64,000 nt of DNA from Ferdinandcohnia sp047238305 (GCF_047238305.1 NZ_JBDFMO010000001.1:2480001-2544000); one strand, 5' to 3'. Numbered from the stretch's first letter, positions 1-7,993 are shown. The notes: a model not told the origin generated them from the letters alone. Translations and numbers: made by a program.

Positions 1-1483
1 ACCAAAAATTAATGGCAATGGTTATGTCCTAATAAAAAAGGGCCGCCATCCGTTAATTGACCCACAAATAGTCGTTCCTAATGATATTGAGCTTGGTAAA
101 GATTTTACTTCAATCGTTATAACGGGTCCAAATACAGGTGGTAAAACCGTGACATTAAAAACGATCGGTTTATTAACGATTATGGCACAATCAGGTTTAC
201 AAATTCCTGCACAGGAAGAGTCAGAGATTGCTGTATTTGAATCGGTGTATGCTGACATCGGGGACGAACAATCCATTGAACAAAGCTTAAGTACGTTTTC
301 ATCTCATATGGTAAATATTGTAGATATTTTAAAGCGAGTTGATGAAAATAGTTTAGTGCTTTTTGATGAATTGGGAGCTGGAACCGATCCACAGGAAGGA
401 GCTGCACTTGCAATCTCCATTCTTGATGAAGTCTATAATCGTGGTGCGAGGGTGATTGCTACAACTCATTATCCAGAGCTCAAAGCATATGGATATAATC
501 GAGAAGGAGTTATTAATGCAAGTGTCGAATTTGATATAGAAACATTGAGCCCGACTTATAAGCTATTAATTGGAGTACCAGGACGAAGTAATGCATTTGA
601 AATTTCAAAACGTCTTGGACTTTCAGATCTGATAATTCATGCTGCAAAAAGTCATATTAGCTCTGAAACGAACACAGTTGAAAATATGATCGCATCTTTG
701 GAAAAAAGTAAAAAAGATGCTGAGCAAGAGCTTGATGACGCAGAAGAAATCCGCAAACAAGCTGAAAAACTTCATAAACAGCTACAACAGCAAATCATCG
801 AATTTAATGAACAGCGTGATAAACTATATGAAAAAGCCGAACAAAAAGCAGCTGAAACAATCGAAAATGCAAAAGCTGAAGCAGAAGGCGTTATTCGCGA
901 TTTACGTAAAATGAAGCTTGAACAACAATCGCTTGTCAAAGAACATCAATTGATTGATGCAAAAAAGCGCTTGGAAAATGCCGTTCCAAAGCTTACAGAA
1001 AAAACAAGTAAACAATCTGTTGCAACGAAAACGAAGAGAAAGCTTGTTCCAGGTGACGAAGTGAAGGTGATCAGCCTAAATCAAAAGGGTCATCTAATTG
1101 AAAAAGCAGGAAATAATGAATGGCAAGTACAAATTGGGATTTTAAAAATGAAAGTAAAGGAAAAAGACCTTGAATATGTGAGTAGCCCGAAACCAGTGGA
1201 AACAAAACCTCTTGCAACAGTAAGAGGTAAAGATTATCATGTGAGTCTGGAGCTTGACTTACGTGGTGAACGCTATGAAAATGCACTAGCAAGAGTGGAA
1301 AAATACATTGATGATGCTTTATTAGCGGGATATCCTCGTGTTTCCATTATCCATGGAAAAGGAACGGGTGCCCTAAGGCAGGGAGTTCAAGAATACCTGA
1401 AAAATCACCGCTCTGTAAAATCAACAAGATTTGGGGAAGCAGGAGAAGGTGGAACAGGCGTCACTGTTGTAGAACTTAAATAA
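1..1483 (+). CDS. mutS2: Endonuclease MutS2 (3' part; start lies upstream of the window)
   Basis: The frame is open from the first bases, so the gene is cut by the window edge. About 493 residues are visible of a family usually near 785. The Walker A motif GPNTGGKT lies at 125-148, followed by the MutS-type ATPase core with DELGAGTDP (Walker B region) and TTHYPELK. A long charged coiled coil (about 690-1000) follows, then a C-terminal Smr domain with LDLRGERYENA and HGKGTGALR. MutS2 binds branched DNA, and in Bacillus it also acts on collided ribosomes; its Smr domain is the nuclease or ribosome-acting part. The clear Smr domain separates it from MutS. It is followed after 39 bp by the DUF350 gene, as in B. 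subtilis. Confidence 0.96.
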   Translation, partial: PKINGNGYVLIKKGRHPLIDPQIVVPNDIELGKDFTSIVITGPNTGGKTVTLKTIGLLTIMAQSGLQIPAQEESEIAVFESVYADIGDEQSIEQSLSTFSSHMVNIVDILKRVDENSLVLFDELGAGTDPQEGAALAISILDEVYNRGARVIATTHYPELKAYGYNREGVINASVEFDIETLSPTYKLLIGVPGRSNAFEISKRLGLSDLIIHAAKSHISSETNTVENMIASLEKSKKDAEQELDDAEEIRKQAEKLHKQLQQQIIEFNEQRDKLYEKAEQKAAETIENAKAEAEGVIRDLRKMKLEQQSLVKEHQLIDAKKRLENAVPKLTEKTSKQSVATKTKRKLVPGDEVKVISLNQKGHLIEKAGNNEWQVQIGILKMKVKEKDLEYVSSPKPVETKPLATVRGKDYHVSLELDLRGERYENALARVEKYIDDALLAGYPRVSIIHGKGTGALRQGVQEYLKNHRSVKSTRFGEAGEGGTGVTVVELK

Positions 1484-1522
1484 ACATGAATGAAGTGCAA
1501 TCTCTAATAGGGAGAGAAGAAG

Positions 1523-1942
1523 ATGGAGCAATTTTGGGATAATGAGTATGTGTTAACAGCTGCTAACTACAGTGTGGTTATACTGTGTATGGTTCTGTTT
1601 ATGGCCATATTTGAATTAGTCACCAAGTATAAAAATTGGGAAGAAATCCAAAAGGGTAACCTGTCAGTCGCAATGGCAACCGGAGGGAAAATCTTCGGAA
1701 TCGCAAATATCTTTCGCTACTCTATCCAAAATCATGACTCACTATTCGTCATGATAAGTTGGGGCGTATTTGGATTCTTCCTCCTATTAATTGGCTATTT
1801 TATTTTTGAATTTCTAACTCCAAAGTTCAACATCGATGTTGAAATACAACAAGATAATCGCGCAGTAGGGCTCATATCCCTAATAATATCAGTGGGACTT
1901 TCATATGTAATCGGCGCTGGGATCGGAAATGGTGGTTTTTAA
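1523..1942 (+). CDS. yshE: DUF350 family membrane protein (YshE-like)
   Basis: This 139-residue protein is almost entirely membrane segments: about residues 15-37, 50-70, 75-97 and 113-136. That matches the two-copy DUF350 arrangement of small integral membrane proteins. The ATG is preceded by GGGAGAGAAG at a good distance. It lies between mutS2 and lcfA, the position of yshE in B. subtilis. The molecular function of the family is not established. The stop codon is two bases before the start of a second tiny membrane ORF (1945-2022), so the two may be translationally coupled. Confidence 0.8.
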   Translation: MEQFWDNEYVLTAANYSVVILCMVLFMAIFELVTKYKNWEEIQKGNLSVAMATGGKIFGIANIFRYSIQNHDSLFVMISWGVFGFFLLLIGYFIFEFLTPKFNIDVEIQQDNRAVGLISLIISVGLSYVIGAGIGNGGF

Positions 1943-1944
1943 AT

Positions 1945-2022
1945 ATGGAAAAGCTAGCTAAAATTTTGTTAGTAGTTAGTGGAATCTTTGTGGTGATTGG
2001 AATTTTATATTTGGTTTTATAA
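1945..2022 (+). CDS. Putative 25-residue single-pass membrane peptide
   Basis: A short frame starts with ATG two bases after the stop of the DUF350 gene and encodes 25 residues. It reads MEKLAKI followed by an uninterrupted hydrophobic stretch (about residues 6-25) rich in Val, Ile and Leu. A positive N-terminus and one membrane helix fit a small membrane peptide. The predicted terminator begins 5 bp after its stop, so it would be the last frame of the mutS2-yshE transcript. No separate strong ribosome binding site is visible, so translation would rely on coupling to the upstream gene. It could be chance; conservation in relatives would decide. Confidence 0.4.
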   Translation: MEKLAKILLVVSGIFVVIGILYLVL

Positions 2023-2026
2023 CGTT

Positions 2027-2063
2027 AGGGGCTGATTGGAATAACCATCAGCCCTATATTTTT
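2027..2063 (+). terminator. Intrinsic terminator after mutS2-yshE
   Basis: The 8-bp stem GGGCTGAT/ATCAGCCC encloses a short loop and is followed by TATATTTTT. Confidence 0.8.
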
Positions 2064-2107
2064 GTCGTAAAATCGTAGTAAACAGCACCAACAATTCATG
2101 AATGTAA

Positions 2108-2138
2108 TTGTCACGGAATATTCATTATACTATAATGA
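2108..2138 (+). promoter_or_regulatory. Sigma-A promoter of lcfA with a palindrome over the -10 box
   Basis: TTGTCA (2108-2113), a 17-bp spacer and TATAAT (2131-2136) form a near-consensus promoter. A perfect 17-nt inverted repeat, TCATTATA-C-TATAATGA (2122-2138), covers the -10 box and could be an operator. It does not match the canonical FadR box seen before fadR at 4081. An ATTCATGAAT palindrome lies just upstream, near 2093-2102. Confidence 0.7.
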
Positions 2139-2220
2139 GTATAAATGGTTTGAAAATTCAAATTGGTCATTGAATACGTCATCGTATTCTCGATAAAAAG
2201 TGAATAAGGGAGGTTTTTAG

Positions 2221-3909
2221 ATGGAGTTAGAAAGGCCATGGTTAGCAAATTATCCGGAGGAAATTCCACATACGCTTGAATATGAGAGCATTCCGATTCA
2301 AACGTATTTGAAACGAACAGCTAATGAATATCCTCAAAAAGTGGCAGTTCATTTTCAAGGAAAAGAATTAACTTTTTCGCAGGTGTATGAAGAGTCTTTG
2401 AAGCTAGCAAACTATTTGGTGGAGCAGGGGATTAAAAAAGGAGACCGAATTGCCATCATGTTGCCAAACTGTCCCCAAGGTGTAATTGCCTATTACGGTG
2501 TATTATTTTCAGGTGCTATTGTTGTCCAGACGAACCCTTTGTACACGGAAAGAGAACTTGAGTATCATCTAAAGGATTCAGGTTCAAAAGCAATCATTAC
2601 ATTGGATATCCTTTTTCCACGCGTCTCAAAAGTGAAAGCGCTAACACAAATTAAGCACATCATTGTGACCGAGATTAAGGATTATCTACCTTTCCCAAAA
2701 AATTTAGTTTATCCTTTTATTCAAAAGAAGCAATATGGTATTGTAGTTAAAGTTGAACATGAGGGTACAAACCACTTGTTAAGGGAAATTATCAAGAATT
2801 CCAAGGCAAAAGAAATCGATATTGAAATTGATCCAGTTGAAGACCTAGCATTGTTACAGTATACAGGAGGAACTACTGGTTTTCCAAAGGGAGTAATGTT
2901 AACTCATCGTAATTTAGTTGCAAATACAATCATGTGTTCAAAATGGATGTATAAATGTAAAAAAGGTGAAGAATCTGTATTAGCAATTCTTCCATTTTTC
3001 CATGTGTACGGTATGACCACAGTGTTAAATCTCTCGATTATGATGGCTTCAAAAATGATTCTTATGCCAAAATTTGATGTAGGAGACACATTAAAAACAA
3101 TTCATAAGATGAGGCCAACTTTATTTCCAGGTGCACCAACAATGTACATTGGGTTATTGAATCACCCTGACCTTAGTAAGTATGATTTATCTTCTATTGA
3201 TTCCTGTATTAGTGGTTCGGCAGCATTACCACTTGAAGTTCAAGAACAATTTGAAAAAGTGACTGGTGGAAAGCTTGTCGAAGGCTATGGATTATCGGAA
3301 GCCTCCCCTGTAACACATGCGAATTTACTTTGGGGCAACCGTGTAAATGGTAGTATTGGATTACCATGGCCAGACACAGATGCAGTTGTGCTTTCAATGG
3401 AAACAGGTGAGCCTGTCGGATTTGGAGAAATCGGCGAAATTGCGGTAAAAGGTCCTCAGGTTATGAAAGGATATTGGAATAAACCAGAGGAGACGGCAGC
3501 CACATTTCGTGATGGTTGGTTATTAACAGGGGATTTGGGATATATGGATGAGGATGGATTTTTCTATGTGGTTGATCGCAAAAAGGATATGATTATTGCG
3601 GGTGGATTTAATATTTACCCAAGAGAAGTAGAGGAAGTTCTTTTTGAATATGAAAAGATCCAAGAGGCTGTTGTTGCTGGAATTCCTGATCCATACCGAG
3701 GTGAAACAGTAAAGGCATATGTTGTTTTAAAAGAAGGTCAGCAATGCACAGAAGAAGAGCTTGATAAACATTGCCGTAAGCATTTAGCTGCCTATAAAGT
3801 TCCAAGAGTGTATGAATTCAGGAAAGACTTACCTAAAACAATGGTAGGTAAAGTATTGCGAAGAGTATTAGTGGAAGAAGAAAAGGAAAAACGAACAAAA
3901 GTTAATTAA
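2221..3909 (+). CDS. lcfA: Long-chain fatty-acid--CoA ligase
   Basis: This 562-residue ANL-superfamily enzyme activates fatty acids with ATP and CoA for beta-oxidation. The AMP-binding motif YTGGTTGFPKGV is present near residue 215. YGLSEASPVTH, LTGDLGYMDEDG and the hinge DRKKDMIIAGGFN follow in the usual order, and the C-terminal catalytic lysine lies in KTMVGKVLRR. Length equals B. subtilis LcfA (about 560). The start is ATG with GGGAGG 8 bp upstream. It heads the fatty-acid degradation cluster lcfA-fadR-fadB-etfB-etfA. It has its own promoter, and a hairpin downstream suggests partial termination before fadR. Confidence 0.96.
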   Translation: MELERPWLANYPEEIPHTLEYESIPIQTYLKRTANEYPQKVAVHFQGKELTFSQVYEESLKLANYLVEQGIKKGDRIAIMLPNCPQGVIAYYGVLFSGAIVVQTNPLYTERELEYHLKDSGSKAIITLDILFPRVSKVKALTQIKHIIVTEIKDYLPFPKNLVYPFIQKKQYGIVVKVEHEGTNHLLREIIKNSKAKEIDIEIDPVEDLALLQYTGGTTGFPKGVMLTHRNLVANTIMCSKWMYKCKKGEESVLAILPFFHVYGMTTVLNLSIMMASKMILMPKFDVGDTLKTIHKMRPTLFPGAPTMYIGLLNHPDLSKYDLSSIDSCISGSAALPLEVQEQFEKVTGGKLVEGYGLSEASPVTHANLLWGNRVNGSIGLPWPDTDAVVLSMETGEPVGFGEIGEIAVKGPQVMKGYWNKPEETAATFRDGWLLTGDLGYMDEDGFFYVVDRKKDMIIAGGFNIYPREVEEVLFEYEKIQEAVVAGIPDPYRGETVKAYVVLKEGQQCTEEELDKHCRKHLAAYKVPRVYEFRKDLPKTMVGKVLRRVLVEEEKEKRTKVN

Positions 3910-3960
3910 GAATTAGGATCAATCAGCTCTAAAGACAACTATGTATGAACATAAGCTAAC

Positions 3961-3996
3961 GAGCCATGATGTGAGCCTATGGCTCTCCTTTCTTTT
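3961..3996 (+). terminator. Intrinsic terminator between lcfA and fadR
   Basis: The stem GAGCCAT/ATGGCTC (3961-3985) is followed by TCCTTTCTTTT. It separates lcfA from the fadR promoter at 4045. Confidence 0.7.
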
Positions 3997-4044
3997 AGAA
4001 TGAAAAGAACCAATAAAAATCGTGTCAAATATAATAAACTATTC

Positions 4045-4098
4045 TTGACAGTTGTTGGTTTACGTTTTATCATAGAAATATGAATGACTATTCATTCA
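4045..4098 (+). promoter_or_regulatory. fadR promoter with a FadR operator
   Basis: TTGACA (4045-4050), a 17-bp spacer and TATCAT (4068-4073) form a strong sigma-A promoter. TGAATGACTATTCATTCA (4081-4098) matches every position of the Bacillus FadR box TGAATGAMTANTCATTCA. It covers the expected transcription start. This arrangement predicts autorepression of fadR and the downstream genes, relieved by long-chain acyl-CoA. Confidence 0.9.
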
Positions 4099-4121
4099 TT
4101 TTTCTGAAAGGAAGTAAGGTC

Positions 4122-4715
4122 TTGAAAAAAACAACAAAACCAAAATACAAGCAAATCATAGATGCAGCAGTAGTTGTCATTGCAGAAAATGGTTATCATC
4201 AATCTCAGGTCTCAAGAATCGCGAAACAAGCAGGCGTGGCGGACGGGACGATTTATCTCTATTTTAAAAATAAAGAGGACATTCTCGTGTCGTTATTCCA
4301 TGAAAAAATGGGAGAGTTTATTGAAAAAATTGAAGCTGAGATAGCAGGAAAAACGAGTGCGGCGGAGAAGTTATTAACATTGGTTGAAAAACATTTTGAA
4401 CTTTTATCTGCTGATCATCATCTTGCAATCGTTACACAGCTGGAATTAAGACAATCAAATAAGGAATTACGACACCGAATTAATGAAGTCCTAAAAGGAT
4501 ATTTAAAAACAATCGAAACCATTATCCAATTTGGAATAGAAAACGGTGAGTTTAATCCAAATCTTGATGTCCGGTTAGCACGACAAATGATTTTTGGCTC
4601 GATTGATGAAACAGCAACCACATGGGTCATGAACGAACAAAAATATGATTTGTCTACTTTAGCAAAAGATGTTCATGCCTTATTAGTAAATGGTTGTGGA
4701 AAGACACACCAGTAA
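4122..4715 (+). CDS. fadR: TetR-family fatty-acid degradation regulator FadR
   Basis: This 197-residue repressor has an N-terminal TetR helix-turn-helix (about residues 10-55, with QVSRIAKQAGVADGTIYLYF) and an acyl-CoA-sensing C-terminal domain. The family represses beta-oxidation genes and releases DNA on binding long-chain acyl-CoA. The start chosen is TTG at 4122, which gives MKKTTKPKYKQI and aligns with B. subtilis FadR. GAAAGGAAG lies 8-10 bp upstream. An in-frame ATG at 4080 lies inside the FadR operator and has no ribosome binding site, so it is not the start. The operator just upstream predicts autoregulation. A 199-bp repeat begins 7 bp after the stop. Confidence 0.94.
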   Translation: MKKTTKPKYKQIIDAAVVVIAENGYHQSQVSRIAKQAGVADGTIYLYFKNKEDILVSLFHEKMGEFIEKIEAEIAGKTSAAEKLLTLVEKHFELLSADHHLAIVTQLELRQSNKELRHRINEVLKGYLKTIETIIQFGIENGEFNPNLDVRLARQMIFGSIDETATTWVMNEQKYDLSTLAKDVHALLVNGCGKTHQ

Positions 4716-4722
4716 AGTAAGT

Positions 4723-4921
4723 GTTCAAAAGGAGGTTGAAAAGGACCGCGTCGACAAGAGCGCCACGTCCTGTGGCATTGTCGACACTGGCACATCCTGT
4801 GCGTCGAAAGTTCGAGGCGGTGTAGCTTTGAGTACCGCAACGTATGCAGTTAATACGTGAGGAACGGAGAAGCAAGCCAACGAAGAAATTCGATGTGTCA
4901 TCTTCAACCGACTTTTTGAAC
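4723..4921. repeat. Dispersed MITE-like repeat, family A, copy 1
   Basis: This 199-bp element has imperfect terminal inverted repeats of about 24 bp. The left end is GTTCAAAAGGAGGTTGAA; the right end, reverse-complemented, reads GTTCAAAAAGTCGGTTGAA. Inside is a long hairpin, GTCGACAA...GCCACGTCCTGTGGC...TTGTCGAC. It sits between fadR and fadB. A second copy (262 bp) lies between ilvH and ilvC at 28902-29163. It encodes no convincing protein. Confidence 0.85.
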
Positions 4922-4982
4922 TTCCTATAAGAGTTATTTTAGAGGTGTGTTACATACATATACATTATAGGAGGGATACTTA

Positions 4983-5756
4983 GTGGAGTTTTTTAAAGTG
5001 AAAATTGATGAGTACATCGCTACAATTTCCTTAAATCGTCCTCCAGCAAATGCATTATCAACTACTGTTTTGAAAGAGCTTACAAGTTTGCTAGAGACAC
5101 TAGAGTCTAATGATGATGTTCGAGTTTTGGTAATACATGGGGAAGGGCGATTCTTCTCTGCTGGGGCTGATATAAAAGAATTTACAACAATCAACTCTGG
5201 TGAAGAATTTTCAAATCTTGCAAGAAAGGGTCAAACCCTATTTGAAAGAATAGAACGATTCCCAAAACCGATTATTGCAAGTATCCACGGAGCAGCCTTA
5301 GGCGGTGGGTTGGAGCTAGCAATGGCATGCCACGTCCGTCTTGTTAGTGAAAAAGCAAAACTTGGTTTACCTGAGTTGCAGCTTGGACTTGTCCCAGGAT
5401 TTGCGGGTTCCGCACGCTTACCACGTTACGTCGGAATTGCTAAAGCTGCTCAAATGCTGTGGACAAGTGACCCGATTAGCGGCGTCGAAGCAGTCCAATA
5501 TGGTTTGGCAAACCAGGCTTTCTCAGAAGAAAAACTTCATGAGGAAACGATGGAGATTGCAAAAAAGATTGCCCAAAAAAGCCCTTTAGCGTTAAAAGCA
5601 ACTATTGAATTGTTAAACTCAATGAAAACTGAACAATATGATGCAACTGTTAAACGAGAGGCTGTTTTATTCGGTGAAATGTTCGTCTCCGAAGATGGAC
5701 AAGAAGGAATATCTGCGTTCATCGAAAAACGACAACCAACGTTTAAAGGAAAATAA
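4983..5756 (+). CDS. fadB: Enoyl-CoA hydratase (crotonase family)
   Basis: This 257-residue crotonase-fold protein hydrates trans-2-enoyl-CoA in beta-oxidation. The oxyanion-hole motif GRFFSAGADIKEF is near residue 57 and HGAALGGGLELAMACH near residue 104. A Glu in LGLPELQLGLVPGFAGSARLPR fits the catalytic position. The start is GTG, with ATAGGAGGG upstream. Its place between fadR and etfBA matches fadB (ysiB) of B. subtilis. Electrons from the pathway pass to the EtfBA proteins encoded just downstream. The family is broad, so the exact substrate range is inferred from context. Confidence 0.92.
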   Translation: MEFFKVKIDEYIATISLNRPPANALSTTVLKELTSLLETLESNDDVRVLVIHGEGRFFSAGADIKEFTTINSGEEFSNLARKGQTLFERIERFPKPIIASIHGAALGGGLELAMACHVRLVSEKAKLGLPELQLGLVPGFAGSARLPRYVGIAKAAQMLWTSDPISGVEAVQYGLANQAFSEEKLHEETMEIAKKIAQKSPLALKATIELLNSMKTEQYDATVKREAVLFGEMFVSEDGQEGISAFIEKRQPTFKGK

Positions 5757-5826
5757 TAGATAACAAGTGTTTAAGAATTACACATAGATTTTGACGAAAA
5801 AGCACAAAACCTTAGGAGGGAAACAC

Positions 5827-6603
5827 ATGAACATCTTTGTTATTTTGAAAAGAACATTTGATACAGAAGAAAAAATCGTTGTAAACAACGGCCAAATCAG
5901 TGAAGATGGTGCTGAATTTATTATTAACCCTTATGATGAATATGCGGTTGAAGAAGCGATTAGACTTCGCGATGCAAATGGTGGAGAAGTAACGGTTGTA
6001 ACAGTTTCTACGACTGATGAAGCCGATAAAGAATTACGTACAGCGTTAGCCATGGGTGCAGATAAAGCCGTAATGATTAATACAGAAGATGACTTAGAAG
6101 ATGGAGATCAGTTTACGACCGCCAAAATATTAGCTGAATACTTAAATGATAAGAATGCCGATATCATCTTAGGTGGAAATGTTGCAATTGATGGGGGTTC
6201 AGGTCAGGTCGGACCACGTGTTGCAGAACTTTTAGATATTCCTTATGTAACGACCATTACAAAGCTTGAGGTTGATGGCTCGAACGTAACAGTTGTGAGG
6301 GACGTAGAAGGGGACTCTGAGGTGATTGAAACTTCTTTACCATTATTAGTCACATGTCAACAAGGATTAAATGAGCCTCGATATCCATCCTTACCTGGCA
6401 TTATGAAAGCAAAGAAAAAGCCACTTGATGAACTTGAGTTAGATGATTTGGATTTAGATGAAGATGATGTAGAAGCAAAAACAAAAACAATTGAAATCTA
6501 CCTTCCACCTAAAAAAGAAGCGGGTCGTGTGCTTGAAGGTGAATTAGAAGACCAGGTCAAAGAACTAGTATCACTTCTTCATAATGAAGCAAAGGTAGTA
6601 TAA
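5827..6603 (+). CDS. etfB: Electron transfer flavoprotein, beta subunit
   Basis: This 258-residue protein is the small (AMP-binding) subunit of ETF, which takes electrons from acyl-CoA dehydrogenases. The sequence opens MNIFVILKRTFDTEEKI. It contains the family stretch GGNVAIDGGSGQVGPRVAELL and the conserved VTCQQGLNEPRYPSLPGIMKAKKKP. The start is ATG at 5827 with AGGAGGG 7 bp upstream. A longer in-frame start at 5791 lacks this support. An acidic stretch (LDELELDDLDLDEDD) near residues 200-215 is typical of the family tail. It is followed by etfA after 70 bp. Confidence 0.96.
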   Translation: MNIFVILKRTFDTEEKIVVNNGQISEDGAEFIINPYDEYAVEEAIRLRDANGGEVTVVTVSTTDEADKELRTALAMGADKAVMINTEDDLEDGDQFTTAKILAEYLNDKNADIILGGNVAIDGGSGQVGPRVAELLDIPYVTTITKLEVDGSNVTVVRDVEGDSEVIETSLPLLVTCQQGLNEPRYPSLPGIMKAKKKPLDELELDDLDLDEDDVEAKTKTIEIYLPPKKEAGRVLEGELEDQVKELVSLLHNEAKVV

Positions 6604-6673
6604 CCGAATTAGAAAAAAGTTTTTTGTATTCGATTTCAAAAAATCACTCAACTAATCTAGGGGGTTGCGCATA

Positions 6674-7651
6674 ATGTCAAGAAAAGTTTTAGTTCTAGGA
6701 GAAGCACGAGATGGTGCGTTACGTAACGTATCTTTTGAAGCAATAGCAGCTGGTAAAACAGTGGCTGAAGGTGGCGAAGTCGTTGCAGTTTTAGTTGGAG
6801 ACTCGATAAGTTCATTAGCAAATGAATTAATCCTTTATGGTGCAGACAGGGTTGTAACAGTAGAGGATGAAAAATTAGGATCCTATACTCCTGATGGATA
6901 CTCTCAAGCTTTGCTAGCTGTTATTGATGCCGAATCACCAGAAGGACTAGTATTTGGACACACTGCATTAGGTAAAGACTTATCACCAAAAATTGCAAGT
7001 AAACTTAATTCTGGTTTGATTTCTGACGTAACGGCTATTGAAAGTGCTGGTGGAAACATTGTCTTTACTCGACCTATTTATTCAGGTAAAGCATTTGAAA
7101 AGAAAATTGTGACAGACGGATTGATAATCGCAAGTGTTCGTCCAAACAATATTAACCCACTTGAAAAAGATGAATCGCGTACTGGAGAAGTTTCATCTTT
7201 ATCTGTTGACATTAAGGACTTACGTACAATTGTAAAGGAAGTAGTCCGTAAGGCAACGGAGGGTGTTGATTTATCTGAAGCGAAGGTTGTGATTGCAGGT
7301 GGCCGTGGAGTGAAAAGTGCAGAAGGATTCGAACCATTAAAAGAGTTAGCAAATGTTCTTGGTGGAGCGGTAGGCGCTTCCCGCGGTGCATGTGATGCTG
7401 ATTACTGTGACTACTCCCTTCAAATTGGCCAAACTGGTAAGGTAGTTACGCCAGACTTATATATCGCTTGCGGTATCTCGGGAGCCATTCAACATTTAGC
7501 GGGGATGTCAAACTCTAAAGTAATCGTAGCAATCAACAAAGATCCAGAAGCAAACATCTTCAAGGTTGCGGACTACGGTATCGTTGGAGACCTTTTTGAA
7601 GTTGTGCCAATGCTTACAGAAGAATTCAAGAAATTAAAAGTAAATGCTTAA
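6674..7651 (+). CDS. etfA: Electron transfer flavoprotein, alpha subunit
   Basis: This 325-residue FAD-binding subunit of ETF has an N-terminal ETF alpha/beta fold. The C-terminal FAD domain contains VIAGGRGVKSAEGFEPL, GGAVGASRGACDADY, QIGQTGKVVTPDLYIACG and SNSKVIVAINKDPEANIF. The start is ATG at 6674, about 9 bp after AGGGGGT; a TTG three codons upstream overlaps that ribosome binding site. Together with EtfB it would shuttle electrons from fatty-acid oxidation to the respiratory chain. It is the last gene of the cluster, and a strong hairpin follows. Confidence 0.96.
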   Translation: MSRKVLVLGEARDGALRNVSFEAIAAGKTVAEGGEVVAVLVGDSISSLANELILYGADRVVTVEDEKLGSYTPDGYSQALLAVIDAESPEGLVFGHTALGKDLSPKIASKLNSGLISDVTAIESAGGNIVFTRPIYSGKAFEKKIVTDGLIIASVRPNNINPLEKDESRTGEVSSLSVDIKDLRTIVKEVVRKATEGVDLSEAKVVIAGGRGVKSAEGFEPLKELANVLGGAVGASRGACDADYCDYSLQIGQTGKVVTPDLYIACGISGAIQHLAGMSNSKVIVAINKDPEANIFKVADYGIVGDLFEVVPMLTEEFKKLKVNA

Positions 7652-7660
7652 TATATAGTG

Positions 7661-7684
7661 AAGCGAGCTAGTTAGCTCGCTTTA
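7661..7684 (+). terminator. Intrinsic terminator after etfA
   Basis: A 10-bp stem AAGCGAGCTA/TAGCTCGCTT with a very short loop is followed by a short T run. Confidence 0.75.
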
Positions 7685-7703
7685 TGTATGGATAACTTTT
7701 CTA

Positions 7704-7731
7704 TTTACTCTTGAATAAAATATGGTATACT
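7704..7731 (+). promoter_or_regulatory. Extended -10 promoter of the candidate small RNA
   Basis: TATACT (7726-7731) is preceded by TG at the extended -10 position. TTTACT (7704-7709) is a plausible weak -35 with a 16-bp spacer. No start codon and ribosome binding site pair follows that would give a convincing protein. Confidence 0.6.
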
Positions 7732-7737
7732 AATCAA

Positions 7738-7851
7738 GCGATGAGCTCAAATTGCATAAGTCGAGTTGACCTGCCTATTGGCAAGCACTATGTGGAGTGT
7801 TGTCTCTCGCCGCAATACGCAAAAAGACGTCCTTTGTGGGCGTCTTTTTTT
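7738..7851 (+). ncRNA. Candidate structured small RNA of about 114 nt, family not recognised
   Basis: A stand-alone transcription unit runs from the extended -10 promoter to a clear terminator (AAAAGACG...CGTCTTTTTTT, 7822-7851). It lies between etfA and trxA. The interior can fold as a multibranch: ATTGC (7751-7755) pairs with GCAAT (7812-7816) and encloses hairpins GTC/GAC (7760-7770), TGCC/GGCA (7772-7783) and CACT/AGTG (7786-7799). I could not match it to a known riboswitch, T-box, 6S RNA, SRP RNA or tmRNA. It could be a trans-acting sRNA or an unassigned leader; it ends in a terminator about 185 bp before trxA. Confidence 0.55.
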
Positions 7852-7993
7852 ATCTGTCATTTTATTTTCATACATATCAGCTTAAAAAGTTGGGGAAGAT
7901 GAGTATAGTGTCTAGTCTTATTAATCCTTATTTAGCTAACTTTAGATTTTGAAGCAAATCATTCGTAAAATGATATTCCAGATGTTATACTCT

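Noticed and set aside
4654..4907. Minus-strand frames over the fadR-fadB gap
   Set aside because: They lie in repeat family A, and a similar antisense frame appears in the second copy at 28872-29168 for the same reason.
7711..7902. 63-residue plus-strand frame before trxA
   Set aside because: It starts inside the promoter of the candidate small RNA and runs through its terminator hairpin. The composition is not protein-like.
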